A DNA stretch of 5,814 nt from Chloroflexota bacterium (GTDB lineage: Bacteria; Chloroflexota; UBA6077): NCBI GenBank assembly GCA_021788565.1, contig JAJYKO010000420.1, positions 1 through 5,814 on the forward strand. The letters are read 5' to 3'. A program made the position numbers and the translations under genes. The notes under the pieces are model-generated. The model did no database searches, was not told the origin of the DNA, and saw only the letters and a list, made by a program, of their open reading frames with translations. This document shows positions 1 to 4,752 of the stretch, one piece after another (position 1 is the stretch's first letter; the number at the start of each line of letters is the position of its first letter).

Positions 1-7
1 TTTACCT

Positions 8-148
8 CTCACCGCGGGTTCCGCCACCCCTCAGGTAGGAGCCGCCTCCCGGCGGCGATGGTCCACCCGCCGGAGAAGGACGTTCGCCGGCAGGAGCCGG
101 CTCCTACGAGCACCGAGCCCTCGCTCACCGCGGGTTCCGCCACCCCTC
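8..148. repeat. 25-bp direct repeat pair duplicating the 3' end of the synthase gene
   Basis: Positions 8-32 and 124-148 are identical over 25 bases (both begin CTCACCGCGGG and end GCCACCCCTC). The right copy encodes the last codons and the stop (minus strand, residues EGWRNPR then TGA) of the aminopropyltransferase gene; the left copy is an orphan duplicate of that tail. The 91 bases between them hold a complete copy of the palindromic GTAGGAG...CTCCTAC repeat. The arrangement looks like an insertion with a long target-site-like duplication that left the reading frame and stop codon intact. A local tandem duplication would give the same picture. Confidence 0.85.
35..107. repeat. Palindromic interspersed repeat, copy A (complete)
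   Basis: A 73-bp unit that begins GTAGGAGCCG and ends with the complement, CGGCTCCTAC. It contains two hairpins: GCCGCC-TCCC-GGCGGC at 42-57, and GCCGGC-AGGA-GCCGGC at 86-101, the second overlapping the perfect 14-base palindrome AGGAGCCGGCTCCT at 92-105. A second full copy lies at 4615-4688 and a half copy at 4710-4737. The layout resembles REP/BIME-type extragenic palindromic elements. It starts 17 bases beyond the stop codon of the minus-strand synthase gene, so it would be transcribed into that mRNA's 3' end. There is no U-rich tract, so it is not a classical intrinsic terminator. Confidence 0.85.
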
Positions 149-1666
149 GCGATAGTAGCGTGGGAGAACTGGCTGAATGAGGCTGTTCGGCTGCGCCGCC
201 ACCGGCGACATATCCCGCGGGAACACGAACAGCGACTTCAGGGTAGGGTTATCCAGGAAACGGGTCGGGACGGATACCCGTATCGCGTCGGGCTTCAGGG
301 GCATTTTCGACGCCATGATGAACCCCCAGTCCCCGAACGAAGGAACGTTGGTATGGTAGGGCACCACTTCTGGCCACGCCTGCTTCATCGACTCGTAGAT
401 GCACCAGAAGGCCTCGGGGGCGAAGTACGGCGACGTCGCCTGGGTCACGAACACCCCATCCGCGGACAGCCGCCTGGCCGCCAGCCGGTAGAACTCCTCC
501 GTGTATAGCTTCTGGAGATTCTCGTCGCGCGGATCGGGGAGATCGGTCACGATGACCCCGTAGAAGTTCTCGCCGTCTTCCAGGAACTTGAAAGCGTCGG
601 CGTTTACCACCCGCACCTTCGGTTTGTTCAGTGACCCGCCGTTCAGCTTCACGAGCTCCGGCTCTGAGCGAAACAGGCCGGTCATCTGCGGATCCAGGTC
701 CACGAGGGTGATCTGTTTCACATCCGGCCACTTCAGCAGCTCACGCACTGCCAGGCCGTCGCCTCCACCCAGCACGAGCACCTGGGAGTGGTCGGGGGTC
801 GATCCCATCACGGGGTGCACCAGCGACTCGTGGTAGCGGTACTCGTCCACAGAGCTGAACTGGAGATGGCCGTCGAGGAACAGACGGATATCGTTTCGCC
901 ACTGGGTGATGGTGATGTGCTGATACGGGGTCTGCACCGAGTAGACGACGGGGTCCCGGTAGAGCTGTTGCTCCAGCCGATCCCACAGCTCCGCGCTCTT
1001 CACCATTCCAGTGGACAGGAGGCCGAAGATAACCACGGCGAGGACCCCCGCATACACACGCTCTGGAAGCTCTCGCCGGTGAGCGATCATGACCACCGCT
1101 CCTACTGCCACGTTCAGCATTCCCACCGCCAGCGAGGTGCGGATGAGCCCAAGGTACGGCAGAAGAATCAACGGGAAGGCGAGGGAGCCGATCAGCCCGC
1201 CCAGGTAGTCGAAGGAGAGAACGTTGGCGATGTTGACCCTGAGCACGAACCGCCCGGCGAGCAGCCGCGTCAGAATGGGGATTTCCAGTCCGATCAGGAT
1301 GCCTATCGCGGCGATCACCAGGTACATTGTCGGCTGGTACACCGCCTTGGCAACGCCGAATACGTAGTAAAGCAGCAGCGCTGAGCTTCCGCCGATCGCT
1401 CCTAACAGCAGCTCGACCGCGATGAACGAGAGCAGGAGGTCACGCCGGAGGCCCCGGGAGAGGAAGGAGCCAATTCCCATGGAGGTGAGGAAGAGGCCGA
1501 TGGTCACCGAGAACTGGTAAATGGAGTCGCCCAGCAGGTACGAGCTCACTGTCGCGATCATTAGCTCGTAGACGATCCCGCAGGCCGCTATGACGAATAC
1601 GGAGAACAGCAGAGGCAGGGGGCGCGTGCGGCCCCCTGCCGCCAACTCTTGGGACATTTCTTTCAT
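125..1666 (-). CDS. speE: Membrane-bound polyamine aminopropyltransferase (spermidine-synthase-like)
   Basis: A 513-residue protein with an N-terminal membrane domain and a C-terminal spermidine-synthase fold. About seven hydrophobic helices are visible (roughly 18-40, 48-70, 77-101, 113-135, 150-170, 176-194, 204-221). The catalytic part shows YQHI (248-251), LDGHLQ (264-269), DEYRYHE (274-280), the nucleotide-binding loop GGGDG (300-304), VDLDP at the end of the next strand, NADAF (D357), the catalytic-loop motif DLPDP (375-379) and GDWGF (445-449). The family transfers aminopropyl groups from decarboxylated S-adenosylmethionine to an amine such as putrescine. DLPDP replaces the D-S/T-x-DP of soluble SpeE, so the true acceptor is uncertain. 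The domain should face the cytosol. ATG at 1666 was chosen; GTG at 1672 and ATG at 1657 are alternatives, and none has a convincing ribosome-binding site. The gene lies downstream of the DUF4178-DUF350 operon, separated by a repeat element. Confidence 0.93.
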   Translation of the reverse strand: MKEMSQELAAGGRTRPLPLLFSVFVIAACGIVYELMIATVSSYLLGDSIYQFSVTIGLFLTSMGIGSFLSRGLRRDLLLSFIAVELLLGAIGGSSALLLYYVFGVAKAVYQPTMYLVIAAIGILIGLEIPILTRLLAGRFVLRVNIANVLSFDYLGGLIGSLAFPLILLPYLGLIRTSLAVGMLNVAVGAVVMIAHRRELPERVYAGVLAVVIFGLLSTGMVKSAELWDRLEQQLYRDPVVYSVQTPYQHITITQWRNDIRLFLDGHLQFSSVDEYRYHESLVHPVMGSTPDHSQVLVLGGGDGLAVRELLKWPDVKQITLVDLDPQMTGLFRSEPELVKLNGGSLNKPKVRVVNADAFKFLEDGENFYGVIVTDLPDPRDENLQKLYTEEFYRLAARRLSADGVFVTQATSPYFAPEAFWCIYESMKQAWPEVVPYHTNVPSFGDWGFIMASKMPLKPDAIRVSVPTRFLDNPTLKSLFVFPRDMSPVAAQPNSLIQPVLPRYYREGWRNPR

Positions 1667-1673
1667 GGTCACC

Positions 1674-1899
1674 AGCTATCAGCCGACGGTTTTCAGCTAC
1701 CGGCCAGCACTAAAGTAAAGCGGCGACCAAACCCGCGGGGTCTTTGGCCCCTGATCCTGAACTGGCGCGCCGTGATCCCCGAGACCCCGCGGGTTTCATC
1801 CTGGCTTTGGTTCAGTAACGGATGTGCGAGCCGGTCGCGAGATCTCGCCTGGCCAGCCACTTGCTCAACCTTGCTGAAAGCTGACGGCTGACGGCTATC
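1674..1899. repeat. MITE-like intergenic repeat element with imperfect terminal inverted repeats
   Basis: The 222-base gap between the DUF350 and synthase genes is bounded by imperfect inverted repeats. The left end (1679-1698, TCAGCCGACGGTTTTCAGC) matches the complement of the right end (1873-1893, GCTGAAAGCTGACGGCTGAC) at about 16-17 of 20 positions. The right end contains the heptamer GCTGACG twice in tandem. Inside is a perfect 15-base inverted repeat, AAACCCGCGGGGTCT at 1729-1743 and its complement at 1782-1796, with a 38-base loop. No coding potential is seen in it. The left end abuts the possible GTG start of the synthase, and the right end reaches the DUF350 stop codon. It could be a small non-autonomous transposon or a hairpin repeat family; whether it carries a promoter for the synthase cannot be read from the sequence. 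Confidence 0.55.
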
Positions 1900-2110
1900 T
1901 TATCGCCGCGTAGATGATTATGGACATGCCGATCATGACGCCCGCCATGACCACACCGGCGGAGACGTTCCCCTTCTCGATCTCGACGTGGTAGCGGACC
2001 GGGTCGCTGAGATCGAATATTCTGAAGGCTAGGATGAGCAATAGGACGCCGATGACCGCCCAGACTATTGATCCCGCCACGTTGGAGAGGAATGCGCCGA
2101 TCTCTGGCAT
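1895..2110 (-). CDS. DUF350 family small membrane protein (YjfL-like, single unit)
   Basis: A 71-residue protein with two hydrophobic helices, at about residues 12-30 and 48-69. Between them is the typical DUF350 stretch: FDLSDP, a Tyr, then an acidic VEIEKGN motif leading into the second helix (GVVMAGVMIGMSIII). The E. coli homologue YjfL has two such units and is about twice this length; here there is one. The function of the family is not known. It is an inner-membrane protein often found beside DUF4178 and polyamine- or glutathionylspermidine-type enzymes (from memory). ATG at 2110 follows the Gly-rich gene's stop by three bases, and a good ribosome-binding site, GGAGGT (2125-2120), lies within the end of that gene nine bases upstream. 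Co-transcription and tight coupling are therefore likely. Confidence 0.92.
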   Translation of the reverse strand: MPEIGAFLSNVAGSIVWAVIGVLLLILAFRIFDLSDPVRYHVEIEKGNVSAGVVMAGVMIGMSIIIYAAIR

Positions 2111-2113
2111 GGT

Positions 2114-2377
2114 CTACTTACCTCCACTTCCACCGCTGATGCCGCCGCCACGGGAACCAAATCCGCCGCTGCTCCGCCCTGCGGACGACGAGGTACTGCC
2201 ACTGCCGCCCGGGTTCCAGCCACCCTGGTTCCACCCGCCCCCTCCGCCCACAAAAATCGGCGCTGACGGGCCGAAGAAGCCACCCGCGGAACTACTCGGG
2301 GCACAGGCGTTGGCCAGAGCGGAGATCCAGATCGCCAGGATGACGAATATTATCAGAGTCATCACCAGCCTGTTCAC
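2114..2377 (-). CDS. Small Gly/Ser-rich exported or membrane-anchored protein
   Basis: An 87-residue protein. Residues 3-23 form one hydrophobic segment (LVMTLIIFVILAIWISALA) ending in ANAC, which could be a signal-peptidase I site (A-x-A) before Cys or simply a membrane anchor; it is not a canonical lipobox because Leu is missing at -3. From about residue 28 the chain is almost only Gly, Ser, Asn, Trp and Pro, ending SRGGGISGGSGGK. No enzymatic domain is seen. The tail recalls the Gly-rich ends of DUF4247 and DUF1190 proteins coded in similar neighbourhoods; this is a resemblance from memory, not an assignment. The GTG start overlaps the upstream stop by four bases (GTGA), a sign of translational coupling, with an AAGGGGG-type ribosome-binding site before it. 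The same DNA read on the plus strand gives a Pro-rich shadow frame. Confidence 0.8.
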   Translation of the reverse strand: MNRLVMTLIIFVILAIWISALANACAPSSSAGGFFGPSAPIFVGGGGGWNQGGWNPGGSGSTSSSAGRSSGGFGSRGGGISGGSGGK

Positions 2378-3006
2378 AGTGCGACCCCCTTCTCCGGAAG
2401 ATCGACCACGGAGCGGCTGCGCACCATAGCCGGCTCTTCAGGGAACGTATGGTAGGTCTCCACGGTTATCCGGTTGCCATCCAGCTGCCATTCGATGCAG
2501 GTAATGGCCCCGGTTTCATCGGCCCGCCTCGGGAATAGGTAGCTCAGCCGGGTGGGGGCCGAGAGCGCGAGCTGCGCCGTATCGCGATCTAGCTCCTGCG
2601 AGCTGTAACGCGAGACGTGCAGCTCGAAGCGGTAGGTCACGCCGTTCAGCCGAAGCTCGCGCTTCCACTCGCCAGCTGCGCCGATCCTCACACCGTCAGG
2701 CAGGCCATCCAGGCGAGGCCGGCGGGATACCAGCATCTCGGAGATCACCACGTCGCCTGCTGCCACCTCGAGGAAGTGGCTGCTCCCGATGACGGCTAAC
2801 GTTACCTCGCCGCCCGGCAGAACCAGCTTCCGCTCAGCCAGCACACGGACCAGGTCGCGTGGGGCTGCGTCCTCGAAGAGATAGTAGACGAGATCGGACG
2901 AGCGCTGCAGAACGTAAGATGGCGTCGACGAGGCAGCTACTGATCCTGCGGGTTCCCCGGGAATATGGTTATCTGGTAAGCCTTGATCACGTCCCCGATA
3001 CTGCAC
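2374..3006 (-). CDS. DUF2617-like protein with an unresolved start
   Basis: The reading frame is open on the minus strand from 3060 to the TGA at 2374. Recognisable protein begins near 2925 with a TPSYVLQRSSDLVYYLF segment, followed by LPGGEVTLAVIGSSHFLEV, a central WKRELRLNGVTYRFELHVSR strand pair and a C-terminal ITVETYHTFPEEPAMVRSRS segment. This order (ADL-type start, LGASH-type strand, WHxYP-type end) matches my memory of the actinobacterial DUF2617 family, whose function is unknown. The start is a problem: no ATG, GTG or TTG occurs in frame between 3004 and 2845. ATG at 3060 and GTG at 3006 lie deep inside the DUF4178 gene without ribosome-binding sites, and GTG at 2844 would cut off conserved residues. 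3006 is a placeholder. Translation by -1 frameshifting from DUF4178, or a base error near 2940, would also explain it. The stop overlaps the next gene by four bases. Confidence 0.75.
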   Translation of the reverse strand: MQYRGRDQGLPDNHIPGEPAGSVAASSTPSYVLQRSSDLVYYLFEDAAPRDLVRVLAERKLVLPGGEVTLAVIGSSHFLEVAAGDVVISEMLVSRRPRLDGLPDGVRIGAAGEWKRELRLNGVTYRFELHVSRYSSQELDRDTAQLALSAPTRLSYLFPRRADETGAITCIEWQLDGNRITVETYHTFPEEPAMVRSRSVVDLPEKGVAL

Positions 3007-3488
3007 TGGACGGTACCAGTCATTTGCGACTGGTCCTCTTTCACCGCATTCACGCCCCATCGCTCTATGGAGAGGGCTCTACCTGTTTCGCTCTCGTAGT
3101 CCCAGTACTCGACCCGGCCGGAGGTGGTGAGCTTCGACTTCTTCCTGATGACGGCGTCGGCGAATCCGTACTCGCTCCTTGAGTACTTCTCGCCCTGGTA
3201 CTCCAGGTGAACGGGCGGCGGCATGTCCGGATGGAAAGGCACGCTGTGGTAGAGGGTCAGGACGAGGCCCTCGTCCTCGACAACGCCGAGCCAGTAATTG
3301 TCCTTGGGATTGGTCAGCAGGAAGTCCCACCAGACGTCGCCGCCATCGCCGCGGTACTCGATCCGCTGATCCACCATGTAGTCATCGTCCTTGTAGGAGA
3401 CCACGTCCCCAACCTGGAGAGTCTGTGGCGTCCGCTCTTCGACCTTCTTGGGCTCATTCTCGAGGCCAAACCACTGCCGCCAACTCAT
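2937..3488 (-). CDS. DUF4178 domain protein
   Basis: A 183-residue soluble protein, first gene of its operon. The DUF4178 pattern is clear: LQVGDVVSYKDDDYMVDQRIEY (24-45) with the hallmark G-D and Y-x-V, then a DVWWDFLLTN strand (51-60), YWLGVVEDEG (65-74), and a second half with YQGEKYSRSEYG (97-108), VEYWDYES (126-133) and LSIERWG (139-145). The family has no established activity; it is commonly encoded beside DUF350 and SpeE-like proteins. ATG at 3488 was chosen because GGAGGA (3500-3495) lies six bases upstream and the N-terminus MSWRQWFGL is typical; the longer open frame to 3572 would run through the promoter. The stop TAG at 2939-2937 lies inside the next gene's open frame, which is in the -1 phase. 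Confidence 0.9.
   Translation of the reverse strand: MSWRQWFGLENEPKKVEERTPQTLQVGDVVSYKDDDYMVDQRIEYRGDGGDVWWDFLLTNPKDNYWLGVVEDEGLVLTLYHSVPFHPDMPPPVHLEYQGEKYSRSEYGFADAVIRKKSKLTTSGRVEYWDYESETGRALSIERWGVNAVKEDQSQMTGTVQCSIGDVIKAYQITIFPGNPQDQ
2955..2961 (-). other. Possible -1 frameshift heptamer C_CCG_GGG
   Basis: On the minus strand the heptamer CCCGGGG sits six codons before the DUF4178 stop. The zero-frame codons are CCG GGG preceded by C, which is exactly the X_XXY_YYZ phase, and a one-base backward slip moves ribosomes into the DUF2617-like frame (CCC GGG GAA...). A fusion of about 371 residues would result (178 from DUF4178, then 193). No strong downstream pseudoknot or well-spaced upstream Shine-Dalgarno element is apparent, and such heptamers are frequent by chance in GC-rich DNA. 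Confidence 0.25.
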
Positions 3489-3494
3489 GAGGGC

Positions 3495-3500
3495 TCCTCC
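3495..3500 (-). promoter_or_regulatory. Ribosome-binding site of the DUF4178 gene
   Basis: Minus strand GGAGGA, six bases before the ATG at 3488. It decides the start of the DUF4178 gene against the upstream in-frame codon at 3572, which would place the coding region across the promoter. Confidence 0.85.
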
Positions 3501-3531
3501 ATGGGAAATCGAAAACGTTGCCAACGGCCAC

Positions 3532-3559
3532 AGGATATCATCTTCAAGGTACAAGTCAA
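3532..3559 (-). promoter_or_regulatory. Sigma-70-type promoter of the DUF4178-DUF350 operon
   Basis: Minus strand -35 box TTGACT (3559-3554, five of six consensus), a 16-base spacer, and -10 box TATCCT (3537-3532, four of six) preceded by TG in the extended -10 position. Transcription would begin near 3525, leaving a leader of about 37 bases before the ATG at 3488. The local drop in GC content supports a promoter. Confidence 0.65.
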
Positions 3560-3655
3560 GGACGATCCACAACTAGCAAGAAGCTTCAACCCCAGCCGCC
3601 GCCATGGTCCGGCGATTCTCCACAATGCCCCGCAGCGGTTGGCTCCCTGGCAACG

Positions 3656-3736
3656 GTAGGGGCCTGTCCCTGGCGACAACCTATAGGCGCCTGTCCCTCG
3701 CAACAGCCTGCAGGGGCTTGCCCCTCGCAATAACCT
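3656..3736. repeat. 27-bp tandem repeat, three units
   Basis: Three consecutive 27-base units (3656-3682, 3683-3709, 3710-3736), identical at 20-22 of 27 positions pairwise. Each has the form G/A-TAGGGGCCTGTCCCT followed by CGCAA and ending CCT. A fourth unit begins at 3737 with GTAGGGGC and turns into a GC hairpin. It lies upstream of the DUF4178 promoter on the minus strand. There are no unique spacers, so it is not a CRISPR array. The period is a multiple of three, so translation gives a nine-residue periodic Arg-rich shadow, but there is no sign of a real gene. Confidence 0.85.
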
Positions 3737-3740
3737 GTAG

Positions 3741-3762
3741 GGGCCGGCGGCCCTGCCGGCCC
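3741..3762. repeat. Perfect GC-rich hairpin after the tandem repeat
   Basis: GGGCCGGC (3741-3748) and GCCGGCCC (3755-3762) form an eight-base-pair stem around a six-base loop (GGCCCT). It directly continues the last GTAGGGGC unit of the tandem repeat, so the array and hairpin probably belong to one extragenic repeat family. No T-run follows on either strand. Confidence 0.7.
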
Positions 3763-4124
3763 GCCGTCGGCCAGACCCCGCGACGCATCGCTCGCTCGCG
3801 TCACGGCCCGTTCAAAGCCCGTCCCCATCGGTGGCACAGTGTAAGTCGCCTGCGCCTACGGCACATCCGCCGAAACGCGTATCGACCTGGGTACATTCGT
3901 CTAATCCACGACGGGCTGCTACAACAACGTTTGACCGCCCGGACCCGCCTCAGGTTTCGCAGGGCTTCGGGGTTTCGGGGAGACGTGACACAGCCATCGG
4001 GGTCAACGCGTCTCATCGGGTCGGAGAAGCACTTTCCGTGCGCCCCGAGCCCTGAAAAGGCGGCCCAGCGGAGAACCAGGATCGGCTCGCCCCTACAGGG
4101 CTCCGGGTATCGGGATCCCCATTT

Positions 4125-4144
4125 CCCAGGGCGGCGGCCCTGGG
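4125..4144. repeat. Perfect inverted repeat (hairpin)
   Basis: CCCAGGGC (4125-4132), a GGCG loop, and GCCCTGGG (4137-4144) form a perfect eight-base-pair stem. It is followed at 4152-4161 by the ten-base palindrome GGGCCGGCCC. No T-run follows, so a terminator is not supported; it is part of the repeat cluster upstream of the tRNA promoter. Confidence 0.7.
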
Positions 4145-4161
4145 CTATCCTGGGCCGGCCC

Positions 4162-4226
4162 TTCAGGCCTTGGCGCCCCCTGCGCTTTGCTTCAGGCTTT
4201 GGCGCTCCCTTGCTGCGCGCCAAGCC
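4162..4226. repeat. 29-bp direct repeat with inverted arm
   Basis: TTCAGGCCTTGGCGCCCCCT at 4162-4181 recurs at 4191-4210 with 18 of 20 bases identical, a period of 29. The second unit's GGCTTTGGCGC (4195-4205) pairs with GCGCCAAGCC at 4217-4226 with one bulged base, giving a hairpin. The segment is non-coding. Confidence 0.65.
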
Positions 4227-4312
4227 CTCCGGGGCTGTAGTCCTGCTCTCCTGTATCGACTGCTCATGATAGGGATCGAGATGCGCCAGGCCCAACACAA
4301 CGGCCGCTCAAG

Positions 4313-4342
4313 TTGCGGGGTGGTCGCGGGCGCTGGTATAAT
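4313..4342 (+). promoter_or_regulatory. Promoter of the tRNA-His/tRNA-Arg operon
   Basis: A perfect -10 box TATAAT at 4337-4342 with TG at the extended -10 position (4334-4335), and a weak -35 box TTGCGG at 4313-4318 with an 18-base spacer. Transcription would start near 4349, about 20 bases before the first tRNA. Confidence 0.75.
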
Positions 4343-4369
4343 CCAGTAGGTTCTGGCACCCGATTTGTG

Positions 4370-4446
4370 GTGAGGGTAGCCAAGTGGTTTAAGGCGCCAG
4401 GTTGTGGCCCTGGAGATCGGGGGTTCGAATCCCCTTCCTCACCCCA
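4370..4446 (+). tRNA. tRNA-His(GTG)
   Basis: A full cloverleaf can be drawn. The acceptor is GTGAGGG (4370-4376) with TCCTCAC (4436-4442), one G-T pair. The D stem is GCC/GGC. The anticodon stem CCAGG/CCTGG encloses the loop TTGTGGC with anticodon GTG at 4404-4406. The T arm is GGGGG-TTCGAAT-CCCCT. The discriminator is C73 (4443), followed by an encoded CCA (4444-4446). G at 4369 can act as the -1 nucleotide opposite C73, the identity pair of histidine tRNAs, which is kept by RNase P in bacteria. It reads CAC and CAU codons. It is the first gene of a two-tRNA operon. Confidence 0.97.
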
Positions 4447-4459
4447 GTATCCCTCTATT

Positions 4460-4536
4460 GCGCCCGTAGCTCAGTGGATTAGAGCACTGGTCTTCGGAAC
4501 CAGGTGTCGGGGGTTCGAATCCCTTCGGGCGCGCCA
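4460..4536 (+). tRNA. tRNA-Arg(TCG)
   Basis: The acceptor is GCGCCCG (4460-4466) with CGGGCGC (4526-4532), discriminator G73, and an encoded CCA (4534-4536). The anticodon stem CTGGT/ACCAG encloses CTTCGGA with anticodon TCG (4494-4496), so it reads arginine CGA and probably CGG codons. The T arm GGGGG-TTCGAAT-CCCTT has two G-T wobble pairs, a slightly weak but workable stem. It lies 13 bases after tRNA-His and before a shared terminator, so both are surely processed from one transcript. Confidence 0.96.
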
Positions 4537-4552
4537 CGGCAGCGCAACGTAT

Positions 4553-4586
4553 GGGGTCTGGAGTTCGTCCAGACCCCTTGTTTTGT
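4553..4586 (+). terminator. Intrinsic terminator of the tRNA operon
   Basis: A perfect ten-base-pair stem, GGGGTCTGGA (4553-4562) and TCCAGACCCC (4568-4577), with a GTTCG loop, is followed by TTGTTTTGT. It begins 17 bases after the tRNA-Arg CCA end. It separates the operon from the convergent minus-strand L,D-transpeptidase gene. Confidence 0.93.
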
Positions 4587-4614
4587 GCCTTCTTATCGCC
4601 GAGATCCTCACCAT

Positions 4615-4688
4615 GTGGGAGCCGCCTCCCGGCGGCGATAGTCCACACGTTTGAAGGGAGACGTTCGCCGGCCGGAGCCGGCTCCTAC
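4615..4688. repeat. Palindromic interspersed repeat, copy B (complete)
   Basis: It matches copy A (35-107) in order and orientation: the opening GTGGGAGCCGCC, the hairpin GCCGCC-TCCC-GGCGGC (4621-4636), a divergent centre, ACGTTCGCCGG, and the closing CCGGAGCCGGCTCCTAC. The second hairpin loop differs from copy A (CGGA against AGGA) while the stem bases are kept, and the central segment is the most variable. This pattern suggests selection or a transposition requirement for the hairpins rather than for the loop sequence. Confidence 0.85.
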
Positions 4689-4709
4689 GGGCGCCAAGCT
4701 CTCCGAGGC

Positions 4710-4737
4710 GTAGGAGCCGCCTCCCGGCGGCGATGGT
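4710..4737. repeat. Palindromic interspersed repeat, half copy C
   Basis: The first 28 bases of the unit (GTAGGAGCCGCC through CGATGGT), identical to the start of copy A including the first hairpin, with no second half. The linker between copies B and C (4689-4709) resembles the 108-123 segment after copy A (11 of the first 15 bases). It ends 15 bases beyond the stop codon of the minus-strand L,D-transpeptidase gene. Confidence 0.85.
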
Positions 4738-4752
4738 GAAACCGTACCGGGT

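Larger units (their letters stand above)
3763..4312. other. Non-coding stretch without a credible gene
   Basis: Open frames on both strands here are Arg/Pro-rich, have no ribosome-binding site and show no recognisable domain. I looked for and did not find signatures of RNase P RNA, SRP RNA or tmRNA. What is visible is repeat material. GCCCCTACAGG at 4089-4099 is the exact complement of CCTGTAGGGGC at 3734-3744. There is also a perfect hairpin at 4125-4144 and a near-tandem repeat at 4162-4220. It is most likely an accretion of short extragenic repeats or an old gene remnant beyond recognition. Confidence 0.6.

Noticed and set aside
788..1384. 198-codon open frame antisense to the synthase gene
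   Set aside because: A shadow of GC-rich codon bias. The synthase frame has complete catalytic motifs and membrane helices; the antisense product has no recognisable domain.
1729..1796. 15-base perfect inverted repeat as a transcription terminator
   Set aside because: The 38-base loop is large and there is no T-run on either strand after the stem; it fits better as part of a repeat element.
2034..2429. Pro-rich open frame on the plus strand
   Set aside because: It is the antisense of the Gly-rich protein gene and part of DUF350. The minus-strand gene has ribosome-binding sites, operon overlaps and a hydrophobic N-terminus.
3656..3736. CRISPR-like repeats
   Set aside because: The units are contiguous and diverged with no unique spacers, and no cas genes are present.
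3604..4269. Long open frame on the plus strand (221 codons) across the tandem repeat
   Set aside because: Arg-rich, with nine-residue periodicity that simply mirrors the 27-bp repeat; no ribosome-binding site and no domain. The overlapping minus-strand frame at 3801-4298 is similarly unconvincing.
4313..4654. 113-codon open frame on the plus strand and a 69-codon frame on the minus strand
   Set aside because: Both run across the two tRNA genes and the terminator, which explain the sequence fully.
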